From: JAEUJM01 sp041918615
Lineage (GTDB): Bacteria > Actinomycetota > Acidimicrobiia > Acidimicrobiales > DATDAH01
DNA: 64,000 bases
Direction: 5' to 3'
Assembly (NCBI GenBank): GCA_041918615.1
Contig: JAYRVH010000030.1
Location: 62,001 to 126,000 of the forward strand
The notes beneath the pieces were generated by a model that saw only the letters and a list, made by a program, of their open reading frames with translations, was not told the DNA's origin and searched no databases. Shown here piece by piece: positions 1 through 8,480 of this stretch. Within the stretch, counting starts at the first letter, position 1; every line of letters starts with the position of its first letter. The position numbers were made by a program, and so were the translations under genes.

Positions 1-97
1 CGGTGGTGGACGCACCACCGCTCACCTCGACGCCCCCACCACAGGCCGCGAGAACGAACAGCAGGGTCGATGCCATCAGTGCGAGTCGGCGGGTCAT
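1..97 (-). CDS. Partial lipoprotein, N-terminus only
   Basis: The start of a minus-strand gene that runs off the left edge. The visible 32 residues form a lipoprotein signal peptide: basic start MTRR, hydrophobic core, and the lipobox LAAC followed by GGGVEV. The ATG at 97 is preceded by a clear GAAGGAG ribosome site about 7 nt upstream. After lipidation the protein would sit on the outer face of the cytoplasmic membrane. The sequence after the cysteine (CGGGVEV) closely resembles that of the next gene (CGGVEV), so the two may be tandem paralogues. The function is not visible. Confidence 0.75.
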   Translation of the reverse strand, partial: MTRRLALMASTLLFVLAACGGGVEVSGGASTT

Positions 98-145
98 CGG
101 GGCTCCTTCACGGCGGTGGAGTCTGAAAGCTAGCGGTTCGGGACC

Positions 146-574
146 TCAACCATCGCCGTAGATGTCCACGCAGAGGCCGGCGGGCTCGTTGCGCCCGCCG
201 CACGAGTCGCCGTAGGCCTCGTAGGCAGAGTCCGCCTCGCTGTCGAAGAAGAGTCGATCGCACGCCGCGAAGTCACCGCCGAAGCAGCCCTGGGCCAGCG
301 CGTCGAGGGTGGGATCGTCACCGAGATCGTCGGGCGACTGCGGGACGGTGGCGTTCGGGGACGGCGCGGGAGCCGTGGCGTCGATGGAGTCGGTGGGCTC
401 GGTGACCGCTCCGGTGGTCGCGGAGGAGACGGGCCCGGTGGTGGGGACCGGGTCGACGACGGTGGTCGGCGAGGTGTCGGCGACGTCACGCACCTCGACC
501 CCGCCACAGGCGCCGAGCGCGGCCGCGGCGCAGAGGACGCCAATGGCCCAGAAGCGTCGCGCGTTGGCGGTCAC
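146..574 (-). CDS. Small secreted lipoprotein with C-terminal Cys-containing domain
   Basis: 142 residues from a GTG start. It has a lipoprotein signal with lipobox LGAC (lipidated Cys about residue 23), then a Thr/Pro-rich linker of about 60 residues, then a compact C-terminal domain of about 55 residues. That domain carries paired Cys in CFGGDFAACDRLF and GDSCGGR...LCVDIYG, which suggests disulfides outside the cell. I recognise the tail pattern (D-P-x-L-D-x-L-A-x-x-C...AACD) from actinobacterial proteins of unknown function, sometimes attached to septum-formation-like or protease proteins. No strong ribosome site precedes the GTG. It lies upstream of cinA on the same strand (61-nt gap) but need not share its operon. 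Confidence 0.75.
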   Translation of the reverse strand: MTANARRFWAIGVLCAAAALGACGGVEVRDVADTSPTTVVDPVPTTGPVSSATTGAVTEPTDSIDATAPAPSPNATVPQSPDDLGDDPTLDALAQGCFGGDFAACDRLFFDSEADSAYEAYGDSCGGRNEPAGLCVDIYGDG

Positions 575-635
575 CGCAGTGCCGGTCGGGGAATCAATCG
601 GTGAGTAATCATCGCGCCACGGAGAGTAGCGCCGC

Positions 636-1877
636 TCAGGGCGCGCTGGACAACAGACGCTCGCGAAGCAGGTTCAGCAGGCTGATGGTGGAGAACTCAC
701 GGATGCGCCGGCGGTCACCTGGTAGCCGGATGGCCACCGCCTCGGCGTGGTCGTCCACGGCGACACCCAGGAACACGGTGCCCACGGGCTGGCCTTCCTG
801 CTCGGCCGGGCCGGCGACACCTGTGGCCGAGATGCCCACATCGGCTCCGAGGACCCTGCGGACGCCCTCGGCCATCGCCTCAGCCGACGCCGCGGAGACC
901 ACGGGCCCCACCGGCACCCCCAACAGGTCGAACTTCACGCCGGACGCATAGCTGACCACCCCGCCACGCAGCACGTCGCTCGCTCCGGGGACATCGGTGA
1001 GGCGGCTGGTGATCAGGCCCCCCGTGAGCGACTCGGCCACACCCAGGGTGAGCCCCTGGCCGCGCAGCAGGTCGATGACCACGGACTCCATGGTCTCGTG
1101 GTCGACGCCGAACACGAGGTGACCGATGAGGCCGCGCAGCCGGGCTTCCTCGGCGTCCAGAATCGCATCGGCCGACGCGTCATCGGCGGCCTTGGCCGTG
1201 ATCCGGACCTTGAGCCCCTCGATGCCACTCGCCAGGAACGCGAGGGTCGGGTTTCCCAGCTGGTCGAGCTCGGCGATGCGATCGGCGAGCATCTCGGCGA
1301 GGCCTGACTCGGAATGCCCCCAGGTGCGCAAGGTGCGACTCCGGATCACCGAGGCCACGCCGGCCCGGCGCCGCAGGTCGGAGAGCACGGTTCCCCCCAC
1401 CATCTCCTTCATCTCGTAGGGGACGCCCGGCACGGCGTAGACGACCCGATCGCCGACGGGGCAGACGAGGCCGGGCGCGGTACCGGGCATCTCGGCGATG
1501 ACCTCGGCGCCTTCGGGCACGTCGGCCTGGCGGAGGTTGTTCTCGGGCATGACCCGCCCTCGTGACCCGAACATCGCCCGGATGCGCTCCTCGAGGTCGG
1601 CGCGACGCACGAGGGCGACCCCCAGCACGTCGGCGATCACGTCACGGGTGATGTCGTCCTGGGTGGGCCCGAGCCCGCCACACATGATGACGGCGTCACT
1701 GCGGTCGAGGGCGATCCGCAACGCCGAGGCGATGCGCGCCGCGTTGTCGCCCACCTTGGTCTGGAAGTGCGAGTCGATGCCCGACAGGGCGAGTTGCTCT
1801 CCGATCCACGACGAGTTGGTGTCCACGATCTGGCCGAGCAGCAACTCCGTGCCCACGGCGATCACCTCGCAGCGCAC
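636..1877 (-). CDS. cinA: CinA: nicotinamide-nucleotide amidase / MoCF-domain protein
   Basis: 413 residues, the usual length for CinA. The N-terminal MoCF-like domain (residues 1 to about 170) has the family signatures VGTELLLGQIVDTN and CGGLGPTQDD. The C-terminal domain (about 255-400) is the PncC-type amidase with ESLTGGLITSRLT and GISATGVAGP. The family deamidates nicotinamide mononucleotide in NAD recycling and has an associated ADP-ribose pyrophosphatase activity. The GTG start lies 3 nt after the pgsA stop, so the two are co-translated. The ftsK-rimO-pgsA-cinA order is common in actinobacteria, where recA often follows; recA is not seen here. Confidence 0.96.
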   Translation of the reverse strand: MRCEVIAVGTELLLGQIVDTNSSWIGEQLALSGIDSHFQTKVGDNAARIASALRIALDRSDAVIMCGGLGPTQDDITRDVIADVLGVALVRRADLEERIRAMFGSRGRVMPENNLRQADVPEGAEVIAEMPGTAPGLVCPVGDRVVYAVPGVPYEMKEMVGGTVLSDLRRRAGVASVIRSRTLRTWGHSESGLAEMLADRIAELDQLGNPTLAFLASGIEGLKVRITAKAADDASADAILDAEEARLRGLIGHLVFGVDHETMESVVIDLLRGQGLTLGVAESLTGGLITSRLTDVPGASDVLRGGVVSYASGVKFDLLGVPVGPVVSAASAEAMAEGVRRVLGADVGISATGVAGPAEQEGQPVGTVFLGVAVDDHAEAVAIRLPGDRRRIREFSTISLLNLLRERLLSSAP

Positions 1878-1880
1878 CGC

Positions 1881-2486
1881 TCAGCTCGCCGGGCCTGAAG
1901 CCATGGTGGTCAGGGCGCGGCGCCCGTCGATGAGGTACTGCGCGCCGGACGTGAGTGTCAACACCAGGGCGGCCCAGAGCAACATCTCGCCCAGCCATGG
2001 TGTCTGTGACGCCAGTGGCGGGCAGATCACCGCGGTCACCGCCAGCTCCTGCACGACGGTCTTGGCTTTCGCGGTCCTGCGGGCCGGGATGGCGAGGCCG
2101 CGTCGCCCCCAGTAGGTGCGGTAGAGGCTGATTCCCAGTTCGCGGACACCGATGACGGCGACCGGCAGCCACCAGAATGCTCCGACGCCGACGAGCACGA
2201 CCATCGCGCCCAGCACCAGCACCTTGTCGGCGAGCGGGTCGAGGAACGCGCCGGAGCGAGTGGCACCGTGGCGTCGTGCGACCCAACCGTCGAGTCCGTC
2301 CGTGAGGGCGAGGACCGACCAGAGCGCCATGGCTGTCCACGACACGTGGTCGCGGGCCAACATGGCGAACAGCACCGGCGACACCAGCAGGCGGGTGATG
2401 GTGAGAGCATTTGCCGGCGTGGCGAGCGCCGACGGGCCGAAACCCGAAGGGGCCATGTCGACACCGCGGCGACCGGCGTCGCTCAC
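1881..2486 (-). CDS. pgsA: CDP-diacylglycerol-glycerol-3-phosphate 3-phosphatidyltransferase-type enzyme
   Basis: 201-residue membrane enzyme of the CDP-alcohol phosphatidyltransferase family. It carries the full metal-binding signature D-x2-D-G-x2-A-R-x8-G-x3-D-x3-D (starting TDGLDGWVAR) between transmembrane helices. The expected reaction is CDP-diacylglycerol plus glycerol-3-phosphate giving phosphatidylglycerophosphate. The GTG start overlaps the rimO stop (GTGA), so translation is coupled; an internal ATG ten codons in is a possible alternative. Family assignment is firm. The exact alcohol substrate rests on its position beside cinA and rimO. Confidence 0.93.
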   Translation of the reverse strand: MSDAGRRGVDMAPSGFGPSALATPANALTITRLLVSPVLFAMLARDHVSWTAMALWSVLALTDGLDGWVARRHGATRSGAFLDPLADKVLVLGAMVVLVGVGAFWWLPVAVIGVRELGISLYRTYWGRRGLAIPARRTAKAKTVVQELAVTAVICPPLASQTPWLGEMLLWAALVLTLTSGAQYLIDGRRALTTMASGPAS

Positions 2487-3739
2487 CTCGATGCTCCCAC
2501 CCGGTCGACCGCCACCAGGTCGGGGCCGATCGAGTCGGCAACGGTGAGGGTCGCGAACGTGCCCGCCTCGAGATGGGTGGGCACGGCGATGACGCCATCG
2601 ATCTCGGGCGCCTCTCGGAACGAGCGACCGGTGCCGGGCGTGTCCACCAGCACCTCGACCTGACTTCCGATGAGATCGGTGCGACGGCCGGCGGTGATGG
2701 CGTCCTGCAACTCGCCCAGCTCAGCCATCCGCTCGCTGACGAGATGGGCGTCCACCCGACCGGGCAGCCCGGCCGCATGGGTGCCCACCTCCTCGGAGTA
2801 CCGGAAGAACCCGCACCAGTCGAGCCGCGCCTCTCGCACGAACGCGAGCAGCTCGTCGTGGTCCTCCTCGGTCTCGCCGGGGTAGCCGACGATGAAGTTG
2901 GAGCGGAAGGCCGCGCCCGGCTCGCGACGCCTGATGTCGGCGATCCGGGCGAGGAAGCGCCGGCCGTCACCCCAACGACGCATGCGGGCCAGGAGCGGCC
3001 GTGAGACGTGCTGCAGCGAGAGGTCGAAGTACGGCACGCCGGTGGCGCAGATGGTGTCGATGAGCAGGTCGGTGAGGTCGGACGGGTACAGGTACAGCAA
3101 CCGGGCGCGGTCGACCCTGGCCGCGACCGCTTCGACGAGGGGGACGATCGCACGCTCACCGTGACCCTGGTCGCGCCCGAACGAGGCCAGGTCCTGGGCG
3201 ACCAGCACGACCTCGCGGGCGCCGAGCCCGTCGACCTCGGCCAGGATCGACTCGAGGGTGCGCGAGCGCTGCGGCCCACGGAAGCTGGGGATGGCGCAGA
3301 AACCGCAGGCGCGGTCGCAACCCTCGGCGACCTTCACGTAGGCCCAGGGCAGCTCGGACCGCGGCCGGGGGAGGTTGAGGAGGTCGAAGGCCGGGACCTC
3401 CCGCCTGGCCGAAAGCGTGACCGGCACCCCGAAGCCGACCACGGCGTCGGCCTCGGGCAGGGCATCGGCGAGCTCCTCGCCGTAGCGCTCGGCCATGCAC
3501 CCCGTGACCACCAGCTCGGCCCCCTCGCGGCGCTGCCCATCGAGGGCGAGCACGGTGTCGATCGACTCTCGGCGGGCGTCCTCCACGAAGGCACAGGTGT
3601 TCACGACCACCAGGTCCGCCTCGTCGGCGGCACCCGCCGGCAACAGGCCGTCGGCCAGCAGCGTGCCCACGAGCTTGGCGGAGTCGACGTCGTTCTTCGG
3701 GCAGCCGAGGGTCTCGACCCAGAACCGACGCGCCGTCAC
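2483..3739 (-). CDS. rimO: Ribosomal protein uS12 methylthiotransferase RimO
   Basis: 418 residues. The radical-SAM cysteines are C141, C145 and C148 (CDRACGFC); the N-terminal methylthiotransferase cluster cysteines are C13, C49 and C81; a TRAM-like RNA-binding region closes the protein. RimO adds a methylthio group to an aspartate of ribosomal protein S12. I place the start at the GTG at 3739 because the protein then begins at the family N-terminus (TARRFWVETLGCPKN). The open frame continues upstream but would enter ftsK, and its translation there is low-complexity Arg-rich antisense-type sequence. A gap of about 95 nt separates it from the ftsK stop. Confidence 0.95.
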   Translation of the reverse strand: MTARRFWVETLGCPKNDVDSAKLVGTLLADGLLPAGAADEADLVVVNTCAFVEDARRESIDTVLALDGQRREGAELVVTGCMAERYGEELADALPEADAVVGFGVPVTLSARREVPAFDLLNLPRPRSELPWAYVKVAEGCDRACGFCAIPSFRGPQRSRTLESILAEVDGLGAREVVLVAQDLASFGRDQGHGERAIVPLVEAVAARVDRARLLYLYPSDLTDLLIDTICATGVPYFDLSLQHVSRPLLARMRRWGDGRRFLARIADIRRREPGAAFRSNFIVGYPGETEEDHDELLAFVREARLDWCGFFRYSEEVGTHAAGLPGRVDAHLVSERMAELGELQDAITAGRRTDLIGSQVEVLVDTPGTGRSFREAPEIDGVIAVPTHLEAGTFATLTVADSIGPDLVAVDRVGASR

Positions 3740-3834
3740 GGGGGCAAGGCTACCGGCACGACGGACGCGGGGCGGCGCCGATGGAGGAGCGCACGGGCGT
3801 CGCCGCTCATGCCGCCGTGGCCGGGCGAAGCGCC

Positions 3835-6228
3835 TCAGGACAGACCGTCGAGCTCCTCGACGGTGACGAGGACGGCCCGGGACTTCGAGCCCTCGGACGG
3901 GCCGACCACCCCCTGCTGCTCGAGCAGGTCCATGAGACGACCGGCGCGGGCGAACCCCACCCGGAGCTTGCGCTGCAGCATCGAGGTGGATCCGAGCTGG
4001 CTGCGCACGACGAGGTCCATGGCCTGGCGCAAGAGGTCGTCGTCGTCGCCGTCGACCCCGCCACCGGCCCCGGGGTCGCCCGCAGTGAGCTCGTCGGCTC
4101 CGTCCACGCCCTTCACGTAGGACACGTCGGGCGCCTGCGACCGCCACGCCGCGACCACGTTGCGGACCTCTTCCTCGGTGACCCACGACCCCTGGATTCG
4201 GTGCGGCACGCTCGAGGTGGCACCGAGCAGCAACATGTCGCCCTGGCCGACGAGGCGCTCGGCGCCCGGTTGGTCGAGGATCACCCGGCTGTCCTGCAGG
4301 CTGGCGACCGCGAACGCCAGACGGGTCGGGATGTTGGCCTTGATGACACCGGTGATCACGTTGACCGACGGGCGCTGCGTGGCGACCACCAGGTGGATGC
4401 CGACGGCACGGGCCTTCTGGGCGATGCGGGTGATCGACGCCTCGACGTCTCGTGCGGCCACCATCATCAGGTCGTTCAGCTCGTCGACCACCACCAGGAT
4501 GAAGGCCATGCGCTCCTGGGCCGGAAGCTCGTCGCCGTCGGCACCCTCACCGGGCGGTGGGCCCTGACGCAGCTCGCCCTTGTCGTACTTGGCGTTGTAG
4601 CCGGTGATGTCACGCACGCCGGCCTCGGACAGCAGGTCGTAGCGGCGGTCCATCTCCTTGCACGCCCAGGCGAGGGCGTTCGCGGCCTTCTTGGGGTCGG
4701 TGACCACCTGGGTGAGCAGGTGGGGAAGGCGCTCGTACTGGCCGAGCTCGACCTGCTTGGGGTCGACCAGGATCATGCGCACCTGATCGGGCGTGGACCG
4801 CATCAGGATCGAGGTGATCAGCGAGTTGATGCACGACGACTTGCCCGCGCCGGTGGCACCGGCGATGAGGATGTGGGGCATGGTGGCCAGGTTGGCCATG
4901 ACCGACTTGCCGCCGATGTCGCGGCCGATGGCGACCTCGAGGGGGTGGACGGCCTTTCGGGCCTCGGCTGAGGCCAGGATGTCGCCCAGGGCGACAAGCT
5001 GGCGACGGACGTTGGGCACCTCGACCCCGATGGCCTGGCGACCGGGGATGGGCGCCAGGATGCGCACGTCGGGCGACGCCATGGCGTAGGCGATGTCCTT
5101 GTGGAGGCTCGTGACGCGGGCGACCTTGACCCCCGGGCCGAGCTCGAGCTCGAAACGGGTGACGGTGGGGCCCACCACCATGCCCACGAGACGGGTCTCG
5201 ACCCCGTGCTCGGCCAGGGCCCGTTCGAGCTCGCGGCCCGTCGCCTCGACCTGGCGTGTGTCGACGTCGTGCTCGCCTCCCCGGTCGAGCAGGTTGGCGG
5301 GCGGGAGCTTCCACGGAGAGCCCTTGACCGGTCGGGGCGGGCCGATCTCCCGGGCGGTCGAGGGGATCGGCTCGGCGGCGGCACCCGCCGGGCGCTTCTT
5401 CGGCGACCGCAGCGCCGGCTTGGCTGCCCCCGCCTCGATCTCGAGTCCTTCGTCCTGGTCGAACAGGTTGGCGCCCGCCCCGACCGTGGGAGCGCCCGGC
5501 GCGGTTCGATCGCCACTCACGCGGAAGAGCCAGTTGAACCCTCGGCGGACGGCCGAGCCGGCGGGCCTGACCCCGGCGGCCGTGCGGTCGGCGGCGACCC
5601 GGACCGGCACCCGACTCAGGACCACCAGAGCGACCAGGGCGATGGTGAGCAGCACCAGGGCCGCTCCCCAGACGGCGAGCACCGCCTGGAGCAGACCGCC
5701 GGTCGCGAGACCGAGGTAGCCCCCGGCATCGCCGAAGTCGGCGACCGGGTCACCCCACTCGGGCGCCCCGGCCACCAGGTGCAGCAGGCCGGTGGCGGCG
5801 ACGAGCAGGAGCGCGCAGCCCACGACCAGGCGCGCCGTCTGGTCCGGCGGTCGCGTCTCGTCGGGATCGGCATCGGAGCGGGGCACCGATCGGATGAGGA
5901 CGATGCCGAGGATGATCAGCGCCGGCGGGGCCATCCACTTGCAGAGCCCGAGGAAGGCGCCCGTGCCGTCGGCCAGGACGCGGCCGGCGGGGCCCACCAG
6001 ATCGCCGTAGATGCCCAGGCCGGCGATGACGCCGAGCGCGATGAGCGCGAGCCCGCCCACGTCGGGGCCGTGACCGCCCAGCGCCTTGTCGGCGAAGTCG
6101 GACGCCCGCTGCGACAACGTGGGGGGCGGCGGGGCCTTGGTTCGGCCGGACGAGGCCCGCGACGAGGTGGTGCTGCGCTTCGGGACGGTCTTGAAGGCCC
6201 CCGAGGAACGAGTGGGTTGCTTGGCCAC
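3835..6228 (-). CDS. ftsK: DNA translocase FtsK/SpoIIIE
   Basis: About 797 residues. A short basic N-terminus precedes four membrane helices (roughly residues 58-210), a variable linker, then the alpha/beta/gamma motor with Walker A GATGAGKSS near residue 457, Walker B-like ILVVVDELND, and the C-terminal winged-helix gamma domain. It pumps chromosomal DNA through the closing septum and helps dimer resolution with XerC, also encoded in this window. I prefer the GTG at 6228 (VAKQPTRS) to the GTG at 6255. A TAGCGT box at 6239-6244 would put the transcript start downstream of the earlier codon, and neither site has a ribosome-binding sequence. Confidence 0.95.
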   Translation of the reverse strand: MAKQPTRSSGAFKTVPKRSTTSSRASSGRTKAPPPPTLSQRASDFADKALGGHGPDVGGLALIALGVIAGLGIYGDLVGPAGRVLADGTGAFLGLCKWMAPPALIILGIVLIRSVPRSDADPDETRPPDQTARLVVGCALLLVAATGLLHLVAGAPEWGDPVADFGDAGGYLGLATGGLLQAVLAVWGAALVLLTIALVALVVLSRVPVRVAADRTAAGVRPAGSAVRRGFNWLFRVSGDRTAPGAPTVGAGANLFDQDEGLEIEAGAAKPALRSPKKRPAGAAAEPIPSTAREIGPPRPVKGSPWKLPPANLLDRGGEHDVDTRQVEATGRELERALAEHGVETRLVGMVVGPTVTRFELELGPGVKVARVTSLHKDIAYAMASPDVRILAPIPGRQAIGVEVPNVRRQLVALGDILASAEARKAVHPLEVAIGRDIGGKSVMANLATMPHILIAGATGAGKSSCINSLITSILMRSTPDQVRMILVDPKQVELGQYERLPHLLTQVVTDPKKAANALAWACKEMDRRYDLLSEAGVRDITGYNAKYDKGELRQGPPPGEGADGDELPAQERMAFILVVVDELNDLMMVAARDVEASITRIAQKARAVGIHLVVATQRPSVNVITGVIKANIPTRLAFAVASLQDSRVILDQPGAERLVGQGDMLLLGATSSVPHRIQGSWVTEEEVRNVVAAWRSQAPDVSYVKGVDGADELTAGDPGAGGGVDGDDDDLLRQAMDLVVRSQLGSTSMLQRKLRVGFARAGRLMDLLEQQGVVGPSEGSKSRAVLVTVEELDGLS

Positions 6229-6238
6229 AGTGACAACA

Positions 6239-6244
6239 ACGCTA
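6239..6244 (-). promoter_or_regulatory. Candidate -10 box of ftsK
   Basis: TAGCGT on the minus strand, 10 nt before the GTG at 6228. It fits the TANNNT pattern seen before several genes in this window and supports the downstream ftsK start. No clear -35 is visible. Confidence 0.4.
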
Positions 6245-6325
6245 ACACCAGCCACATGGGCAACAGGCGATGTTGCCGATGCAGGGTCACGGCCCGTGAC
6301 CGGGCGCGTGGGCCATGATTCGCAG

Positions 6326-7123
6326 GTGACGCCCTCCGATCATCCCTCCACCGACGAGCCCCTGGCGGTCACCCGCGAGGGCTCGGTGGCCACGCTGTGG
6401 CTCAACCGACCGGCCAAGCGCAACGCCGTCACCTTGGCCATGTGGGCGGGAATCACCGCAGTCACCGCCGACCTGGCCACCGATCCGGGCGTGCGGGTGC
6501 TGGTCGTGCGGGGCGCGGGCGAGCACTTCTGCGCCGGTGCGGACATCGGCGAGCTGAGCGGCCTGGACGACCGCAGCCACTACAACGAGGTGAACCGGGC
6601 GGCCGATGATGCGCTGGCCGCGTTCCCCCGGCCCACCATCGCCTTCCTCCAGGGCTCGTGTGTGGGCGGCGGCGCCGAGATCGCCATCTCGTGCGACCTG
6701 CGCATCGCCGAGTCCTCGGCCCGGTTCGGCATCACCCCGGCCCGGCTGGGCATCGTCTACCCCTCGTTCGCCCTCGAGCGTGCCGTCGCGGTGATCGGCC
6801 CTGCGGCTGCCAAGCACCTGCTCTATTCGGCCGAGCTGATCGGCGCCGAGCGGGCCCACCACATCGGCCTGGTCCACGAGGTGCTCGACCCGGGCCTGGC
6901 CGCCGAGCGGGTGGCGCACCTCGCCCGGCTGCTGGCCGACGAGCGCTCGCTGCTCACCCAGCAGGCCACCAAGGAGATGATCGCGTCGATCGGGGCCACG
7001 GGCGCGGTCGCCCCCGAGGTCGCGGCCCGCTGGGCGGCGGTGTCAGGCGAGGCCGCCGACGCCGCCGAGGGCCTCGCCGCCTTCGTCGAGCGCCGCCCCC
7101 CGCACTTCACCTGGACCCCCTGA
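6326..7123 (+). CDS. Enoyl-CoA hydratase/isomerase-family protein
   Basis: 265 residues with the crotonase fold. The oxyanion-hole segments are EHFCAGADIGEL and GSCVGGGAEIAISCDLR, and the C-terminal region matches enoyl-CoA hydratases. The Glu of the GGGAE segment (Glu144 of rat hydratase) is present, but the second acid (Glu164, in the usual GQPE motif) is replaced: the segment reads FGITPARLG. Water addition may therefore be weak or absent, and isomerase, thioesterase-like or other crotonase chemistry is possible. The start is the GTG at 6326, just before the conserved domain; the longer frame upstream overlaps ftsK. It is convergent with the bioB pair, with two 50-bp palindromes between. 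Confidence 0.88.
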   Translation: MTPSDHPSTDEPLAVTREGSVATLWLNRPAKRNAVTLAMWAGITAVTADLATDPGVRVLVVRGAGEHFCAGADIGELSGLDDRSHYNEVNRAADDALAAFPRPTIAFLQGSCVGGGAEIAISCDLRIAESSARFGITPARLGIVYPSFALERAVAVIGPAAAKHLLYSAELIGAERAHHIGLVHEVLDPGLAAERVAHLARLLADERSLLTQQATKEMIASIGATGAVAPEVAARWAAVSGEAADAAEGLAAFVERRPPHFTWTP

Positions 7124-7136
7124 ACCCCGGCTCCTC

Positions 7137-7186
7137 GTTCTGGCCGCGGAATCTCGTTCGTGACAACAGCCCGCCGCGGCCAGAAC
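7137..7186. repeat. 50-bp palindromic repeat, copy A
   Basis: A 13-bp perfect inverted repeat, GTTCTGGCCGCGG at 7137-7149 and its complement at 7174-7186, surrounds a 24-nt centre containing CGTGACAACA. It is one of five 50-bp relatives in the window and lies 14 nt past the crotonase gene, between convergent genes. RNA from either strand would form a strong hairpin, so it may end transcription. Confidence 0.85.
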
Positions 7187-7198
7187 CGTCGACCCCTC

Positions 7199-7248
7199 GT
7201 TCTGGCCGCGGAATCTCGCTCGTGACGACAGCCCGCCGCGGCCAGAAC
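7199..7248. repeat. 50-bp palindromic repeat, copy B
   Basis: Nearly identical to copy A (two substitutions, both in the centre) and 12 nt away in the same orientation. The same 13-bp arms GTTCTGGCCGCGG and complement are intact. Tandem pairing recurs with copies D and E. Confidence 0.85.
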
Positions 7249-7260
7249 GACCGGCGGTCG

Positions 7261-7431
7261 TCAGTTCACCGGGCCGTGGTCGCGACAACGGGCGGTGTAG
7301 CCGGTGGGGGTGACCTGCACGGCGAGGCGGCGGCCGCACACCTGGCAGTGACGGGGTGGGTCGAGGGACCGGCGGCAGTCGCCGTCACACTCCCCCGCCT
7401 GGCGGCCACACCCTGAACAGTGTGCCGACAC
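7261..7431 (-). CDS. bsaP: Biotin synthase auxiliary protein BsaP-like small zinc/iron-ribbon protein
   Basis: A 56-residue protein directly after bioB on the same strand (8-nt gap). It has six Cys in two clusters (HCSGCG, CDGDC, then CQVCGRR) and a conserved tail LDPPRHCQVCGRR followed by VQVTPTGYTARC-x2-HG. That tail matches the small protein encoded beside bioB in actinobacteria and named BsaP (mycobacterial Rv1590), which is needed for biotin synthase activity. The start is taken as the GTG at 7431; an in-frame CTG overlaps the bioB stop. The protein probably acts in the cytoplasm with BioB, perhaps in iron-sulfur cluster repair or reduction. The family match is from memory of the motif, not a search. 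Confidence 0.78.
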   Translation of the reverse strand: MSAHCSGCGRQAGECDGDCRRSLDPPRHCQVCGRRLAVQVTPTGYTARCRDHGPVN

Positions 7432-7439
7432 GGTGCGGG

Positions 7440-8438
7440 TCAGAGGACCTTGGACAGCACGCCGATGGGCATGCGCAGGTCGGTGAGCATCTGCAAGTCC
7501 TCGCCGGGCGAACGTCCCAACGTGGTCAGGTAATTGCCCACGATGAGGGCGTTGATGCCCGACGTCATGCCCAGGGTCTGGAGCTCGCGCAGCGTGACCT
7601 CTCGCCCGCCGGCGTACCGCAGGATCACCGAGGGCAGCCCGAGGCGGAACAGGGCGATCCACCGGATGGCCTCGAGCGGCTCGACCAGCGGCTGGTCGGC
7701 GAGTGGCGTGCCGGGCCGGGGGTTCAAAAAGTTGATCGGCACCTCGGCGGGCTCGACCTCGCGCAGCTCGGCGATCAGCTCGAGCCGCTGCTCGTCGCTC
7801 TCACCCATGCCCAACAGCACGCCGCAGCACAGCTCCATGCCGTGCTCACGGACCAGTCGGCAGGTGTCGAAGCGCTCGTCCCAGCTGTGGGTGGTGACGA
7901 TGTTGGGGAAGTGCGACCGGGCGGTCTCGAGGTTGTGGTTGTACCGGTGCACCCCGCCCTGGGCGAAGCGGCGGGCCTGATCCTCGGTGAGGATGCCGGC
8001 GCTGACCGCCACGTTGACGCCGACCCGGTCGCGCACGAGCGGCACCAGCTCGAGGATGCGGGCCATGGTGCGCTCGTCGGGGCCCTTGATGGCCAACACG
8101 ATGCAGAATTCGGAGGCGCCCAGGCGGGCGGTCTCCTCTGCGGCCCGCAGCACCTCGGCCGTGTCGAGGAACGGGGTGGCCTGGACCTGGTCGGGGAACT
8201 GCGCCGACTGGCTGCAGAAGTGGCAGTCCTCGGGGCAACCGCCGGTCTTGGCCGACAGGATGCCCTCCACCTCGACTTCGGGCCCGCACCACGACAGGCG
8301 CACCTCATGGGCCAGCGCGGCCAACGAGGGCACCGCCGTGTCCGGCACGGCGGCGAGCGCCGCCAGCTCGTCGGCCTTCAGCTGCCGCCGCTCGTCCAGC
8401 AGGGCGGCACCGGCCGCAGCGATGAGTTCCCGTGACAT
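7440..8438 (-). CDS. bioB: Biotin synthase
   Basis: 332-residue radical-SAM enzyme that inserts sulfur into dethiobiotin, the last step of biotin synthesis. The [4Fe-4S] cysteines are C68, C72 and C75 (CPEDCHFC). Against the E. coli enzyme, the auxiliary-cluster ligands C97 (here C112), C188 (C204) and R260 (R274) are kept, but C128 aligns with Ala144 (GVNVAVSAG). This fits a non-classical sulfur-donor cluster and a need for the neighbouring BsaP-like protein. The ATG has no ribosome site; a TAGGTT box ends 7 nt before it, so the transcript is probably leaderless. No other biotin genes are present. Confidence 0.96.
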   Translation of the reverse strand: MSRELIAAAGAALLDERRQLKADELAALAAVPDTAVPSLAALAHEVRLSWCGPEVEVEGILSAKTGGCPEDCHFCSQSAQFPDQVQATPFLDTAEVLRAAEETARLGASEFCIVLAIKGPDERTMARILELVPLVRDRVGVNVAVSAGILTEDQARRFAQGGVHRYNHNLETARSHFPNIVTTHSWDERFDTCRLVREHGMELCCGVLLGMGESDEQRLELIAELREVEPAEVPINFLNPRPGTPLADQPLVEPLEAIRWIALFRLGLPSVILRYAGGREVTLRELQTLGMTSGINALIVGNYLTTLGRSPGEDLQMLTDLRMPIGVLSKVL

Positions 8439-8445
8439 GGCTCCA

Positions 8446-8451
8446 AACCTA
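8446..8451 (-). promoter_or_regulatory. Candidate -10 box of bioB (leaderless)
   Basis: TAGGTT on the minus strand, 7 nt before the bioB ATG, leaving room for a transcript that begins at or next to the start codon. Confidence 0.5.
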
Positions 8452-8480
8452 AACCACCGGCCGAAATCGACCCCAAGCAG

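Noticed and set aside
3740..4186. An N-terminal extension of RimO by about 150 residues.
   Set aside because: It would overlap ftsK, is Arg/Gly-rich out-of-frame sequence, and the family N-terminus starts at the GTG at 3739.
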